Below, in pieces: positions 41,165 through 49,807 of a stretch of 64,000 nucleotides of DNA (its first letter is position 1; the number at the start of each line of letters is the position of its first letter). This stretch comes from Bacillota bacterium. Its GTDB lineage: Bacteria > Bacillota > Clostridia > Christensenellales > Aristaeellaceae. The position numbers and the translations under genes were made by a program. Where the stretch lies: contig JAEWSC010000057.1 of assembly GCA_023398575.1 (NCBI GenBank), positions 1 to 64,000 of the forward strand, written 5' to 3'. Below the pieces are notes generated by a model. That model had not been told where the DNA came from. It ran no database searches and saw only the letters and a list, made by a program, of their open reading frames with translations.

Positions 41165-43648
41165 TTAAATACAATTCATCCAAGAGTCCTTTTCCAGCAA
41201 CGGGCAAGGTGAAATTTTGCCCTGCATCAAGCGGAACGTACGGATCTCAAAGGGAGACAGAGATACCACTTCATCAATATTGAGCCTGGGAATTTGAATG
41301 CGCGCCTGTGCTTTTTCTCCCATGCTTTCATATAAGCGAAGGATGTACCCTGCACCATCCTCTGCCTGTTTGAAGGCAGAAACCATCACCGTCGGGTGGT
41401 CAAGGGTAAACAGCGGCGGGCATTTTTCCCCGCGGCCAGCCGGATTCATGGCCAGAGCATATGGCGCTTCGTTAAAGGCCAGTGCCTTTTGAGAAAGTGA
41501 TGCATCCACTTTTTCCATTTCACCCGCGGTGACAAGGAACTTAAAAACACGTTCTCCCTGCTCCATGCGCACGGTATGGCGCACCTCATGCAAGGTTTTC
41601 TCAAAATGGCCGTCGGCGGCGGAATAGCCGGCAGAACGCAATAGCGTGATGCCTATGTTCCCAGCGCTAAAGCAAGAGCCGTGTACGCCATCGTTGATAA
41701 CCGCCAGTTGGTGGCTGCCATCATATACGCCGCACCACTTTTGTGACACCACCTCATCGTCGTGCCGCAAGTCCTCCCAGGCGAAGGCGATCTGACCGCG
41801 GTAGGCTCCATCCTCCAGAGTGGTTGGCAGCATAAGCTTCAGGTACATATCCTTTTCATTCCAGTAAACGCCCGTCTCTACTTCAAAATCCGTTCCCGTC
41901 TTAGGCAGCAGGTAACGCTGATAAGCAAAGGAATGGTGCAAACCGAATACGGCTTCCACCACCGTACGCACCTGACCATCCTCAATCACTCGGACGGAAG
42001 GGACCACTTGGTCGCAAAGGCCCGAAAAGGCGCTTCCCTCATGGGGCGAAAGCAGCGCAAAACGACGTGAACCATGGCTTTCGCCTGTGCCAAGACCCCA
42101 GGAATTGTAAGTATCGTCAAAAGCACACAATTCAAAACCGCCGGGCTTCATGAATTCCTTTTCGCCCACCCGGTAGCTGTCAACAAGTCCAGTGGCCGTA
42201 TTGATGATAACACGCATCTGTCCATTGTCAAACACAAACTGCTTTTGCGAGGCAATAGGCGCAAAGGTAGGCCTCTTTTGCAGGGGTTCAAAAGCAATGA
42301 CAAACCGGTTCATGGCGAAAGGTTTTAGCTCTGCCTGCACGGTGACCTTTTTGCGCCAGTCAATGCAAAAATGGCTGCTCTCCATCTCGCTCTGGGTAGG
42401 TACCGGCCGGCCATCCAATGACGCCTTTGGCGCGTAAAAGGTGGAATCCCAATTCTGCTTAGGCAGGCCGCATTCAAAAGAAAACGCGCCAGTTACCGGG
42501 AATGGATGGGGGTTGTATACAAGCACTACAGAGGTTCCATCAGCTACACTTTCTTCCCCTTGCGATAGCGCAGTGAAGGCATTCATTTTCACTTTCGCCA
42601 GGGTATACAGCCCGTGGTCGATTACCTGCAGTGTATCCTCCTCCACCAATTGGGTGCCGGAACCGGGCAGCGCGTCGTGAAACTCACTGAAGACAAGGTC
42701 GCGCTGGGCATCGTTCAGCGCTGCCGCAGGATAGGACATACCCTTTTGTACAGCCGCTGCCACGCACATTTTTTCGGTGAGATACAACTCATTTTCCAAC
42801 TGCCGGTGCTTTTGCTTGATGCGTATTTGGGAGGTATAGCAGCCAGGGGCAACAGGATTCAAGCCCTTATTTACAGTAGGCAAAGTGATACACTTTTCCC
42901 GGAGTTCCTGAAAATAAGCTTCCGGTGTGGAATGCACAAGTGTATAAGGCGTATCTCCCGCTTTCATCAACGCTGCCAAATCCCGCATATCCTTGCGGGA
43001 CGGCCCGCCGCCGTGATCGCCCACACCCCATAAAAACAACGTGACCGGTTCGTCTTTTTTCTCTTGCGCAAAGGCAGTCAACTCTTCGGCTACCTTTCCA
43101 TAGACGGAGTTGTAATTTTCATCTGAACGGTGGACAATCACAGAGCTATTATGAAAACCTTGCCAGATAAAATCCTGGCTTTCAAAATCATAATGACCCT
43201 TACCCGGCCGGCAGACAACATAGCTGTCGTAACCCGCCTGGTGCAGTATTTGAACCAGGCCCTGGGAATGGCCAAAGGAATCAAAGTTGATGGCTGTGGT
43301 CGGGCAAACGCCAAACTCCTTTTCAAAGAAGGTGCGTCCCATCAGAATATTGCGGATGATGGATTCGCCGCTGGGCATATTGCAATCGGGCTGCAAGTAC
43401 CAGCCGCCCATGATACGAAAGGAGCCTTCCTTGACTTGCTGCCTGATCTGCTCAAACAGAAGCGGATCATGCTGGAGAATCCACTCATATAACAACGCTT
43501 CGTTATGACAGAATACGAAGCCTGGGTTTTCCTTGATGATTTCGCTGGCCGTGCGGAAGGTGGCGATAGCCTCGGCGCAGCCTTCCTGCCAGCGCCAGAG
43601 CCAGACAGGGTCCAGATGGGCATTGCAGATGAGATGAATATTTTTCAT
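41165..43648 (-). CDS. Alpha-mannosidase, glycoside hydrolase family 38
   Basis: Zinc-dependent retaining alpha-mannosidase of 827 residues, cytoplasmic. The metal-site start HLICNAHLDPVWLWRW (His and Asp ligands), the nucleophile region INFDSFGHSQGL and the SEFHDALPGSGT ligand motif are all present. The frame is open 21 codons upstream, but the ATG at 43648 has AGGGAG six bases before and begins at the family position. GH38 enzymes in such loci remove alpha-1,2/1,3 mannose branches, complementing GH125 and GH76. Confidence 0.95.
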   Translation of the reverse strand: MKNIHLICNAHLDPVWLWRWQEGCAEAIATFRTASEIIKENPGFVFCHNEALLYEWILQHDPLLFEQIRQQVKEGSFRIMGGWYLQPDCNMPSGESIIRNILMGRTFFEKEFGVCPTTAINFDSFGHSQGLVQILHQAGYDSYVVCRPGKGHYDFESQDFIWQGFHNSSVIVHRSDENYNSVYGKVAEELTAFAQEKKDEPVTLFLWGVGDHGGGPSRKDMRDLAALMKAGDTPYTLVHSTPEAYFQELREKCITLPTVNKGLNPVAPGCYTSQIRIKQKHRQLENELYLTEKMCVAAAVQKGMSYPAAALNDAQRDLVFSEFHDALPGSGTQLVEEDTLQVIDHGLYTLAKVKMNAFTALSQGEESVADGTSVVLVYNPHPFPVTGAFSFECGLPKQNWDSTFYAPKASLDGRPVPTQSEMESSHFCIDWRKKVTVQAELKPFAMNRFVIAFEPLQKRPTFAPIASQKQFVFDNGQMRVIINTATGLVDSYRVGEKEFMKPGGFELCAFDDTYNSWGLGTGESHGSRRFALLSPHEGSAFSGLCDQVVPSVRVIEDGQVRTVVEAVFGLHHSFAYQRYLLPKTGTDFEVETGVYWNEKDMYLKLMLPTTLEDGAYRGQIAFAWEDLRHDDEVVSQKWCGVYDGSHQLAVINDGVHGSCFSAGNIGITLLRSAGYSAADGHFEKTLHEVRHTVRMEQGERVFKFLVTAGEMEKVDASLSQKALAFNEAPYALAMNPAGRGEKCPPLFTLDHPTVMVSAFKQAEDGAGYILRLYESMGEKAQARIQIPRLNIDEVVSLSPFEIRTFRLMQGKISPCPLLEKDSWMNCI

Positions 43649-43775
43649 ATATAACTCCCTTAATTGGAAGAGCTTGCGCCGATCCAAGAATCGACGGGCA
43701 GGAATATGCAAGATCAGAAACGCATTTGCAGCATTCGCAATAAAAATTTGATAGCTGCTTTAATATGCAGCGTGT

Positions 43776-43950
43776 CAAAAAAATGGCATACCACTTTTTT
43801 GAGTTTTTCCCTCGCTACACCGCAAAACCGCTACGCGTTTTTGCGGTCGTGTGCTCGGGCAAGGAAGGAATTTCTTCGAAATTCCTGCGCAAATCACCGC
43901 ACATGTCGCTGATTTGCGATTCCAGATTGGAAGACTCCGGCCCTCCAATG
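43776..43950. repeat. Dispersed structured repeat, copy B
   Basis: Homologue of 3863-4039 in the same orientation. Stems: 43776-43786 with 43791-43801 (11 positions, one A-C mismatch); 43819-43827 with 43839-43847 (ACCGCAAAA/TTTTGCGGT, specific to this copy); 43867-43885 (identical to copy A); and 43889-43896 with 43910-43917 around the conserved CACATGTCGC loop. Like copy A it lies just downstream of a minus-strand gene, behind that gene's hairpin (43981-44016), and before the next gene. A small GCTGC/GCAGC hairpin followed by a T-run lies on its far side (43754-43771). Confidence 0.75.
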
Positions 43951-43980
43951 CCTCCCAGTAGGTTTATTGACAATCTGTGA

Positions 43981-44016
43981 TATGCAGCCGGAGAGATTAC
44001 CTCCTCCGGCTGCATA
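43981..44016 (-). terminator. Hairpin after the GH76 gene
   Basis: Perfect 13-bp stem TATGCAGCCGGAG with CTCCGGCTGCATA, 10-nt loop, 24 nt past the GH76 stop. No T-run follows on the minus strand, so read-through into GH38-GH125 is likely. Confidence 0.7.
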
Positions 44017-44040
44017 TTGTCTATTAAGCCGCATTAAACA

Positions 44041-45078
44041 TTATGGCTCGCTGCTTTTCAATTGCTTCGCAGCCATTTCCAGCAGCATTACACCGCTTAA
44101 GTGCTGGGCCAAGTCCACCGTTTCCCCGGGCTGCACATCCCAATAGCCGCCGATGATGCCGGATAATGACATGCCTTTTTCAATAACTGACGCTGCGTTT
44201 GTATACAGCATGTTTTCAAGCGCCGTTTCCTCAGGCGCTTCCTTCAGCAACTCCACAAGGTAACGGAAGAAGATACCGCGGAACAGGCCGCAATCATCCT
44301 TGCCCTCATAGGGGAACACACCGCCGTGGGCATCACCAAAACGCCGTTTGGATTCGTAGGCAATCTTCTTTGCCAGGTGAAGATGCTGGCTGTCACCGGT
44401 GATGCGGTAAAACTCCACCGCCGCGCCGATCATGACCCCCTGGTTATAGGTGAATGCCCAGTCATAATCAATGGTCCCATCGCCTGTACGGTTCATGCCA
44501 TCCCACACGTAATACGTATCGGGATCCATCAGATTATCCCTGTTCCACTCGAAAATCTTTTTCCCCCAGGCAAGATCGTCCTCGTTGCCAAAACGCTGGT
44601 ACAGGCGGAAAGCCAACATGGCCGCCGGCGCGTTAGCAGGGGTATTCTTATAATCCAATTGATCCTTGCGCCAGGCCATGCCGCCGCCCATATGGTCGTT
44701 CCAAGCAGTTTTGATATCCTGCCAGAGGATATCCACCCGCTTTTTGTAGCTGTCCTCCCGGGTCTCATCCCACATCCTTAACAGCGCCAGAGCCATCCAC
44801 TCCATATCGTCGTACCAATTGTTCAATATGGTGCCGCCGTTATGGGCAATGGTGCCTTTGAACTCCTTTTGGATCAGGTCCATATAGGCCTGGTCCCTTG
44901 TGCGCAGATAGCCATCCAGCAGCGCGTCGATGGCGTGGGCCTGCCACCAATAAGAAAAGCGCTCGGTTCGGTCATGGGGCAAGCGGTGGCGGAAGATCAC
45001 ATCTCCCGCATCCCAGAATTGTTCGGTCAGCGCCTTTTGGGCGAGGTCCGCGGCTGATAAGACCGCTGCATTGTTCAT
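44041..45078 (-). CDS. Alpha-1,6-mannanase-like glycoside hydrolase family 76
   Basis: GH76 enzyme of 345 residues, which cleaves within alpha-1,6-mannan backbones. The catalytic aspartate pair is in NNWYDDMEWMALALLRMW (Asp90, Asp91), and aromatic-rich barrel motifs follow (YDWAFTYNQGVMIGAA). The ATG at 45078 has GGAGG six bases upstream; the open frame before it is the intergenic hairpin. No signal peptide: an endo-enzyme kept in the cytoplasm, so it should act on imported oligosaccharides. Confidence 0.93.
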   Translation of the reverse strand: MNNAAVLSAADLAQKALTEQFWDAGDVIFRHRLPHDRTERFSYWWQAHAIDALLDGYLRTRDQAYMDLIQKEFKGTIAHNGGTILNNWYDDMEWMALALLRMWDETREDSYKKRVDILWQDIKTAWNDHMGGGMAWRKDQLDYKNTPANAPAAMLAFRLYQRFGNEDDLAWGKKIFEWNRDNLMDPDTYYVWDGMNRTGDGTIDYDWAFTYNQGVMIGAAVEFYRITGDSQHLHLAKKIAYESKRRFGDAHGGVFPYEGKDDCGLFRGIFFRYLVELLKEAPEETALENMLYTNAASVIEKGMSLSGIIGGYWDVQPGETVDLAQHLSGVMLLEMAAKQLKSSEP

Positions 45079-45121
45079 AAGTTGCCTCCGGGTTGATAAA
45101 GTTTTAGGCTCGTATAACTCC

Positions 45122-45148
45122 GCCCGTCCCGCATCCTGCGGGACGGGC
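45122..45148 (-). other. Strong intercistronic hairpin after the mannan binding-protein gene
   Basis: Perfect 12-bp stem GCCCGTCCCGCA with TGCGGGACGGGC around loop TCC. No T-run follows. Same position relative to its binding-protein gene as the hairpins at 23464 and 34864. Confidence 0.78.
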
Positions 45149-45174
45149 ATAAGGAAATGTGTACCTGTTGCCAG

Positions 45175-46431
45175 TCAATAGTCCAGTGCCGCCTCTTCCA
45201 GTGCAGTGTTGCCCTGGCGTTCAGCGTTATCCAGCGCTTCCTGCGCGGTGACTTCACCGCTTAAGAACAGCTGCCACTGGGGAATCATGGCCAAGGATTC
45301 CATAGTGGAGTAGCCCTGGGTCTTGGGCCGGATGTGGCCATACTGGAAAGCGCCAAACAGTGCGCTCAGATGGGGATCATTTGCAATGTAAGGATCAGCG
45401 GCAGCGTCCACGTTGGCGGGCAGATAGCCATTGATCTTGGTGAAGAGCAGGCTGTTTTCCGCGCTGCAGGCCCACCACTCGATGAAGTCCATGGCCTCGC
45501 GGGGATGGGCAGCCAATGCGGGGATGGCCAGGCCGAAGCCGCCCATGCCACTGGCAGGGCTCTGCCCAGGTGCGCCGGGGCAGGGGATGATGCCCAGGTT
45601 GATACCGGCCTTCTTGACATTGTTTAAATCCCAGGGGCCGGAAACCATCATGGCAGCCTTGCCGGCGATGAAAGCCTGGCCATTGTACGCTTCATTAAAG
45701 CCCGTCTCGTACACCTTGTCCTGCTTGAGCATCTGATCCCAGAAGTTCAAAACCGCCAGGCCAGCCTCATTATTAAAGGCGACGGTGGGAGGGGTGGTGT
45801 CATCATTGATCAGCTTGCCGCCAGCCTGCCACAGATAAGCACTGAAGAGGCCTACGTCATTCATCACATAGCCGGATTGGGTCAGGGCGCCGGTATCATC
45901 GCGCTTGGTGGTAGCCACAGCCGCGGCGCGAAGATCATCCCACGTCTTGATGGTTGTGTAATCAATGCCTGCTTCCTTGAGCAGATCGATGTTGCAAAAC
46001 AGCACGCGGGCATCCACCATGGTGGGCAGGCCATAGAGCTTGCCGTCATAGGTGAGCTCATCCACAGTAGGAGCAAAGAACTTGGAAAGGTCTACCTTGT
46101 CCGCCGCTACCATTTCATCCAGCGCAAGCAGCGCACCCTTGGGAGCGTAGGAAGAGGTGTTGAACCTATCCCAGAGAACCACGTCGCAGGTTTCGCCGCC
46201 GGCGATGGCGGTGAGCAGCTTCTGCTCGGTGCCATCTACATACTGATAGGTGATGTGTACCTTATCCTGGGCTGCGTTGTAGGAATCCAGCATTTCCTGG
46301 AACTGGGCAATGGAATCGCCGCTCCAGCCGCCCCACATAACAAGCTCTGTCCTGCCTTCACCAGACGCCGTCAACGGGACCGCCGCCAGGAGCAAGAGGG
46401 CCGCAACCAAAAGTGCCAGGGTTCTTTTCAT
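45175..46431 (-). CDS. Sugar ABC transporter solute-binding protein (family 1)
   Basis: Exported binding protein of 418 residues, MalE-like family 1. A signal peptide (MKRTLALLVAALLLLAAVPL, cleavage near TASGEG) precedes ELVMWGGWSGDSIAQFQEML. AAGGAGG lies upstream of the ATG at 46431; the upstream open frame overlaps the permease gene end. Given the mannosidase neighbours, alpha-manno-oligosaccharides are the probable ligand. Confidence 0.92.
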   Translation of the reverse strand: MKRTLALLVAALLLLAAVPLTASGEGRTELVMWGGWSGDSIAQFQEMLDSYNAAQDKVHITYQYVDGTEQKLLTAIAGGETCDVVLWDRFNTSSYAPKGALLALDEMVAADKVDLSKFFAPTVDELTYDGKLYGLPTMVDARVLFCNIDLLKEAGIDYTTIKTWDDLRAAAVATTKRDDTGALTQSGYVMNDVGLFSAYLWQAGGKLINDDTTPPTVAFNNEAGLAVLNFWDQMLKQDKVYETGFNEAYNGQAFIAGKAAMMVSGPWDLNNVKKAGINLGIIPCPGAPGQSPASGMGGFGLAIPALAAHPREAMDFIEWWACSAENSLLFTKINGYLPANVDAAADPYIANDPHLSALFGAFQYGHIRPKTQGYSTMESLAMIPQWQLFLSGEVTAQEALDNAERQGNTALEEAALDY

Positions 46432-46456
46432 GGTTTTTTCCTCCTTAGAAATAGGG

Positions 46457-47335
46457 TTATGATTTACTGCCACTAAAGGCAATACCCTCAATGAAATACC
46501 GCTGGGCAAAGGCAAAGAGAATAAGCACCGGAATGGTCGAAAACACCGTGCCTGCCATCATGGCCCCGTAGTTGGTGGAATAATTGTTCTTAAATAGTGA
46601 CAACCCGATTTGTATCGTGTGCTTGTTGGCATCGTTGAGCACGATTAGCGGCCACATAAAGCTGTTCCAGCCGGACTGAAAGGTAAGTATACCCAGCGTT
46701 ATGGCAGCGGGCGTGACAAGGGGGAAGTATACATTCATAAAGATGCGGAACTCCCCGCAGCCGTCAATTCGTGCTGCCTCACCCAAGTCATCCGGCAGCG
46801 AAGCAAAGAACTGCCGCATAAAGAACACCGCGTACGCGCCTACAGCGCCGGTCAGGATAATGGCCCAGAAGGTGTTGATAAATCCCTTTCCGCCCTGGCC
46901 AAACAGGTCGTTGCCGCCCACCAGTGGGAATTTGCGCAACACTACAAACTGGGGTACCATGGTCACAATACCGGGAATCATCATGGATGAGAGCAGGATG
47001 GTGAACATGATGTTCTTGCCCTTGATGTTCAGCTTGGCAAAGGCATAGCCGGCCAGTGCTCCGAGAAACACATTGGTGAGAACACCTGAAACGGCCAGGA
47101 TAAGCGAGTTCTTGAAATATTTGAAAAAAGGAACAGTGTTCAGTACATCCTGGTAATTTTGCAAATTTCCCGCTTGGGGCATAATGCTCAGTGGGCTGGC
47201 GTAAATCTCCACCATGGGCTTGAAGGAGGTCGCTATCATCCACAAAAAGGGATAAATGGTGCACACAGCAATCAGGCTCGCAGAAATATACCAGACATAT
47301 GCCCTGAACGTTTTTTTGCTCTTGGGTTCCACCAT
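46457..47335 (-). CDS. Sugar ABC permease (MalG-like)
   Basis: Six-helix permease of 292 residues with the coupling motif GEAARIDGCGEFRIFMNVYF-PLVTP. AAGGGGG precedes the start. Second permease of the mannan transporter. No ATPase gene is nearby. Confidence 0.94.
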   Translation of the reverse strand: MVEPKSKKTFRAYVWYISASLIAVCTIYPFLWMIATSFKPMVEIYASPLSIMPQAGNLQNYQDVLNTVPFFKYFKNSLILAVSGVLTNVFLGALAGYAFAKLNIKGKNIMFTILLSSMMIPGIVTMVPQFVVLRKFPLVGGNDLFGQGGKGFINTFWAIILTGAVGAYAVFFMRQFFASLPDDLGEAARIDGCGEFRIFMNVYFPLVTPAAITLGILTFQSGWNSFMWPLIVLNDANKHTIQIGLSLFKNNYSTNYGAMMAGTVFSTIPVLILFAFAQRYFIEGIAFSGSKS

Positions 47336-47352
47336 AAAGATCGCCCCCTTCC

Positions 47353-48231
47353 TTATTCCTTTTCCTTATTGATGCGCATGTTCATCAAGCTGAACACAAA
47401 GATAATGGCAAACAGGCACAGCGACATGGCGGAGGCATAGCCCATTTTTAAGTCTTTAAACCCTTTGTTGTAAATATAGTACACCAGCGTAATGGTGGCA
47501 TTGCCTGGCCCGCCGCTGGTTAACAGATAGGCAGCATCAAACACCTGGAACGTACCAATAATGAGCATGGTCGATACAAAGAAGGTTGTCTTACGTATGG
47601 ATGGTACCGTGATTTTCGTAAAACGCTGCCAGCGGTTTGCCCCATCGATGACGGCTGCCTCATAATACACATCCGGCACCCCTTTTAAGGCTGAAAGAAA
47701 AATCATCATATTTCCCGCGTAGCCTGCCCATAGGCTCATGATGACAATGGCAATCATAGCGGTCTTTGTGTCGTTGAGCCAGGATGGGCCGATGATGCCA
47801 AATAACGACAATAGCCCATTCAAAAGCCCCATCTTGGGGTTATAAATCCAAAACCACAGGGTGGCGTTTGCGACAGAGGATGATAACACCGGTAGATAAT
47901 ACATTGTGCGGTAGAGACCGACGAACCGGCGTTTGGAGTTGATGAACAACGCCACACAAAGAGAAAGGATCAATCCTGACGGCACATAAAACAACGTGTA
48001 TGTGGCGGTATTGCGAAGGGAAATCCAGAAAAATTCATCCCGGAAGATACGCTCAAAGTTCTTGAACGCAACCCACTTGGGCGGGTTGATGATGTCATAG
48101 CTGGTGAAGCTGAATACAACTGCCATAACAAGCGGTACAAAGGTGAACAGGAAAAAGAGGATGACTGGCGGGGCGATAAACAGCCAGCCCATTCTGTTTT
48201 GGGTCGCGGAGAATTTGGAGCTTCTGTTCAT
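47353..48231 (-). CDS. Sugar ABC permease (MalF-like)
   Basis: Six-helix permease of 292 residues with YEAAVIDGANRWQRFTKITV-PSIRK as coupling motif. The ATG at 48231 follows AAAGGGG; the open frame before it covers the intergenic region. First transporter gene, 100 bp after the regulator gene on the same strand. Confidence 0.94.
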   Translation of the reverse strand: MNRSSKFSATQNRMGWLFIAPPVILFFLFTFVPLVMAVVFSFTSYDIINPPKWVAFKNFERIFRDEFFWISLRNTATYTLFYVPSGLILSLCVALFINSKRRFVGLYRTMYYLPVLSSSVANATLWFWIYNPKMGLLNGLLSLFGIIGPSWLNDTKTAMIAIVIMSLWAGYAGNMMIFLSALKGVPDVYYEAAVIDGANRWQRFTKITVPSIRKTTFFVSTMLIIGTFQVFDAAYLLTSGGPGNATITLVYYIYNKGFKDLKMGYASAMSLCLFAIIFVFSLMNMRINKEKE

Positions 48232-48331
48232 AGGCAAGACCCCTTTCCCGAAATGTACGCAGTCCGATAAAAAAGGCAGCAACAAACCAGGGCAGCACAT
48301 GTTGGCGTGCCCACACGGAACCAACTACTGT

Positions 48332-49495
48332 TTAGATAGCGATATGGTTCACATTTAATAGTTCTTTAGGCGGTGCGATGGTGTTTCCTTCCACCCATTC
48401 GCCCTCCAGTAAAAAGCTGCGGCTTTGAGGTGTTTTCCCGCCCAATATATCCCCCATCACTTTCACAGCGCAGGAACCCATCAATCTTTGCGGCTGCTTG
48501 ACATGGGATAGGATATGCAATCCCAGATAACTGGAATCAAAATCGAAGCTGACAATGGAAATATCCTCCGGCACACGTTTACCAATGCGGCGCACCGCAT
48601 CCCAGGCTGCCTTGGCCACACTGTACTCGGTGCCAAAGATGGCCGTGATATCGGGATGGCGCTTTAAATGCGAGGCGATGGCTTCCACATAGGTTTCATG
48701 CGCAGCCGGATCGCTCATGCCTTGGCCCTTGGCCTTGGCCAGGCCGCTTAACCGGGCCAGCCACAAATCACGCCTGACTGCCAGGCGGCTGTCGGCAAAT
48801 GCTTCCAAATACCCCTGCATCCGTTCCTTCAAGGTCGAAGATTGGTCGTCTTCCAACGCCAAAAGGGATATATTCCGGTGGCCGCAGCCTATAAGCTTTT
48901 CGACCGCCTGCCTGCCGAGCCGCACATTATCGACTCCGACAAAGGGGGCGTCAATGCCTGTCATAGACCTGTCGATCATCACCACCGGATACTTGGAATA
49001 GACCGCGTTGAGCAGCACCTCGTTATACAATTCCCCATGGGCGGGCTGTACAATAATTCCTTCCACGCCCGCTGCCATCAGGGATTTCAAAATCTTCGCC
49101 TCGGTTCTTTGATCATTGCCAGCGTTTTTGAGTATCAAATGCATGCCCAGCTCTTCTGCTTTGTCCACCGCACCGTTTACGATGTCCAGACCAAAGGATG
49201 ATCCATAACCGCCCATCACAAGTGCAATAATATGTCCAGCCGCTTCTTTGCTTTTTTGCACACCAGGAATCGCGCAATCCTTTTTCACAAAGGAGCCCCG
49301 GCCAGGGATGCGAATAATCACACCATCCTCTGCCAGCTTGTTCATCGCCTTCTTGCTGGTGATTCGGCTAACAAAAAACGTCTTGGCCAGTTCCATTTCG
49401 GTGGGCAATTGACGGCCATCGGCATATATACCATTTGCTATGTCCTCCATCAGCTTGTCATAAATATGCTGATAAAGGGTATCACCGGTTTTCAT
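48332..49495 (-). CDS. GntR-LacI hybrid regulator of the mannan operon (AraR-like)
   Basis: A 387-residue repressor with a GntR-type winged helix at the N-terminus (YQHIYDKLMEDIANGIYADG-RQLPTEMELAKTFFVSRIT) joined to a LacI-type periplasmic-binding sugar domain (GHIIALVMGGYGSSFGLDIV; VVMIDRSMTGIDAPFVGVDN). This combination is that of AraR. AGGAGG precedes the start. It is the first gene before the mannan transporter on the same strand, so it probably regulates itself and that operon. Confidence 0.93.
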   Translation of the reverse strand: MKTGDTLYQHIYDKLMEDIANGIYADGRQLPTEMELAKTFFVSRITSKKAMNKLAEDGVIIRIPGRGSFVKKDCAIPGVQKSKEAAGHIIALVMGGYGSSFGLDIVNGAVDKAEELGMHLILKNAGNDQRTEAKILKSLMAAGVEGIIVQPAHGELYNEVLLNAVYSKYPVVMIDRSMTGIDAPFVGVDNVRLGRQAVEKLIGCGHRNISLLALEDDQSSTLKERMQGYLEAFADSRLAVRRDLWLARLSGLAKAKGQGMSDPAAHETYVEAIASHLKRHPDITAIFGTEYSVAKAAWDAVRRIGKRVPEDISIVSFDFDSSYLGLHILSHVKQPQRLMGSCAVKVMGDILGGKTPQSRSFLLEGEWVEGNTIAPPKELLNVNHIAI

Positions 49496-49573
49496 CGCAT
49501 GCCTCCTGGTTCATTATAAAGCGCCATACTGGCAGCCTGCATTTTAGCTATCTTCATCACATTCGATGAGGTT

Positions 49574-49602
49574 ATTGTAGCCATATCGACAAGAAGTGTC
49601 AA
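49574..49602 (-). promoter_or_regulatory. Promoter of the GntR-LacI regulator and mannan operon
   Basis: On the minus strand TTGACA (49597-49602) and TACAAT (49574-49579) are 17 nt apart, about 80 bp before the regulator start. The 312-bp divergent region holds this and the opposing promoter and no gene. Confidence 0.85.
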
Positions 49603-49750
49603 CATAACCAATATATCATTTTGAGCAAATATACCCAATATGCCATAATTACCAATCGATCATCCAATTCCTCATGCACTCTATAGGCATATCACATTTC
49701 TTCATCCATGAATTCCTTATTAGAGCACAATACGCAGAAACGATAAATCC

Positions 49751-49779
49751 TTTACACTCAGATAAATTTGTCTTATAAT
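49751..49779 (+). promoter_or_regulatory. Promoter of the PTS IIC-like gene
   Basis: TTTACA at 49751-49756 and TATAAT at 49774-49779 with a 17-nt spacer, 28 bp before the start. Confidence 0.82.
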
Positions 49780-49807
49780 GTGTCAAAATTGGAGGAGGGA
49801 CAAACTC

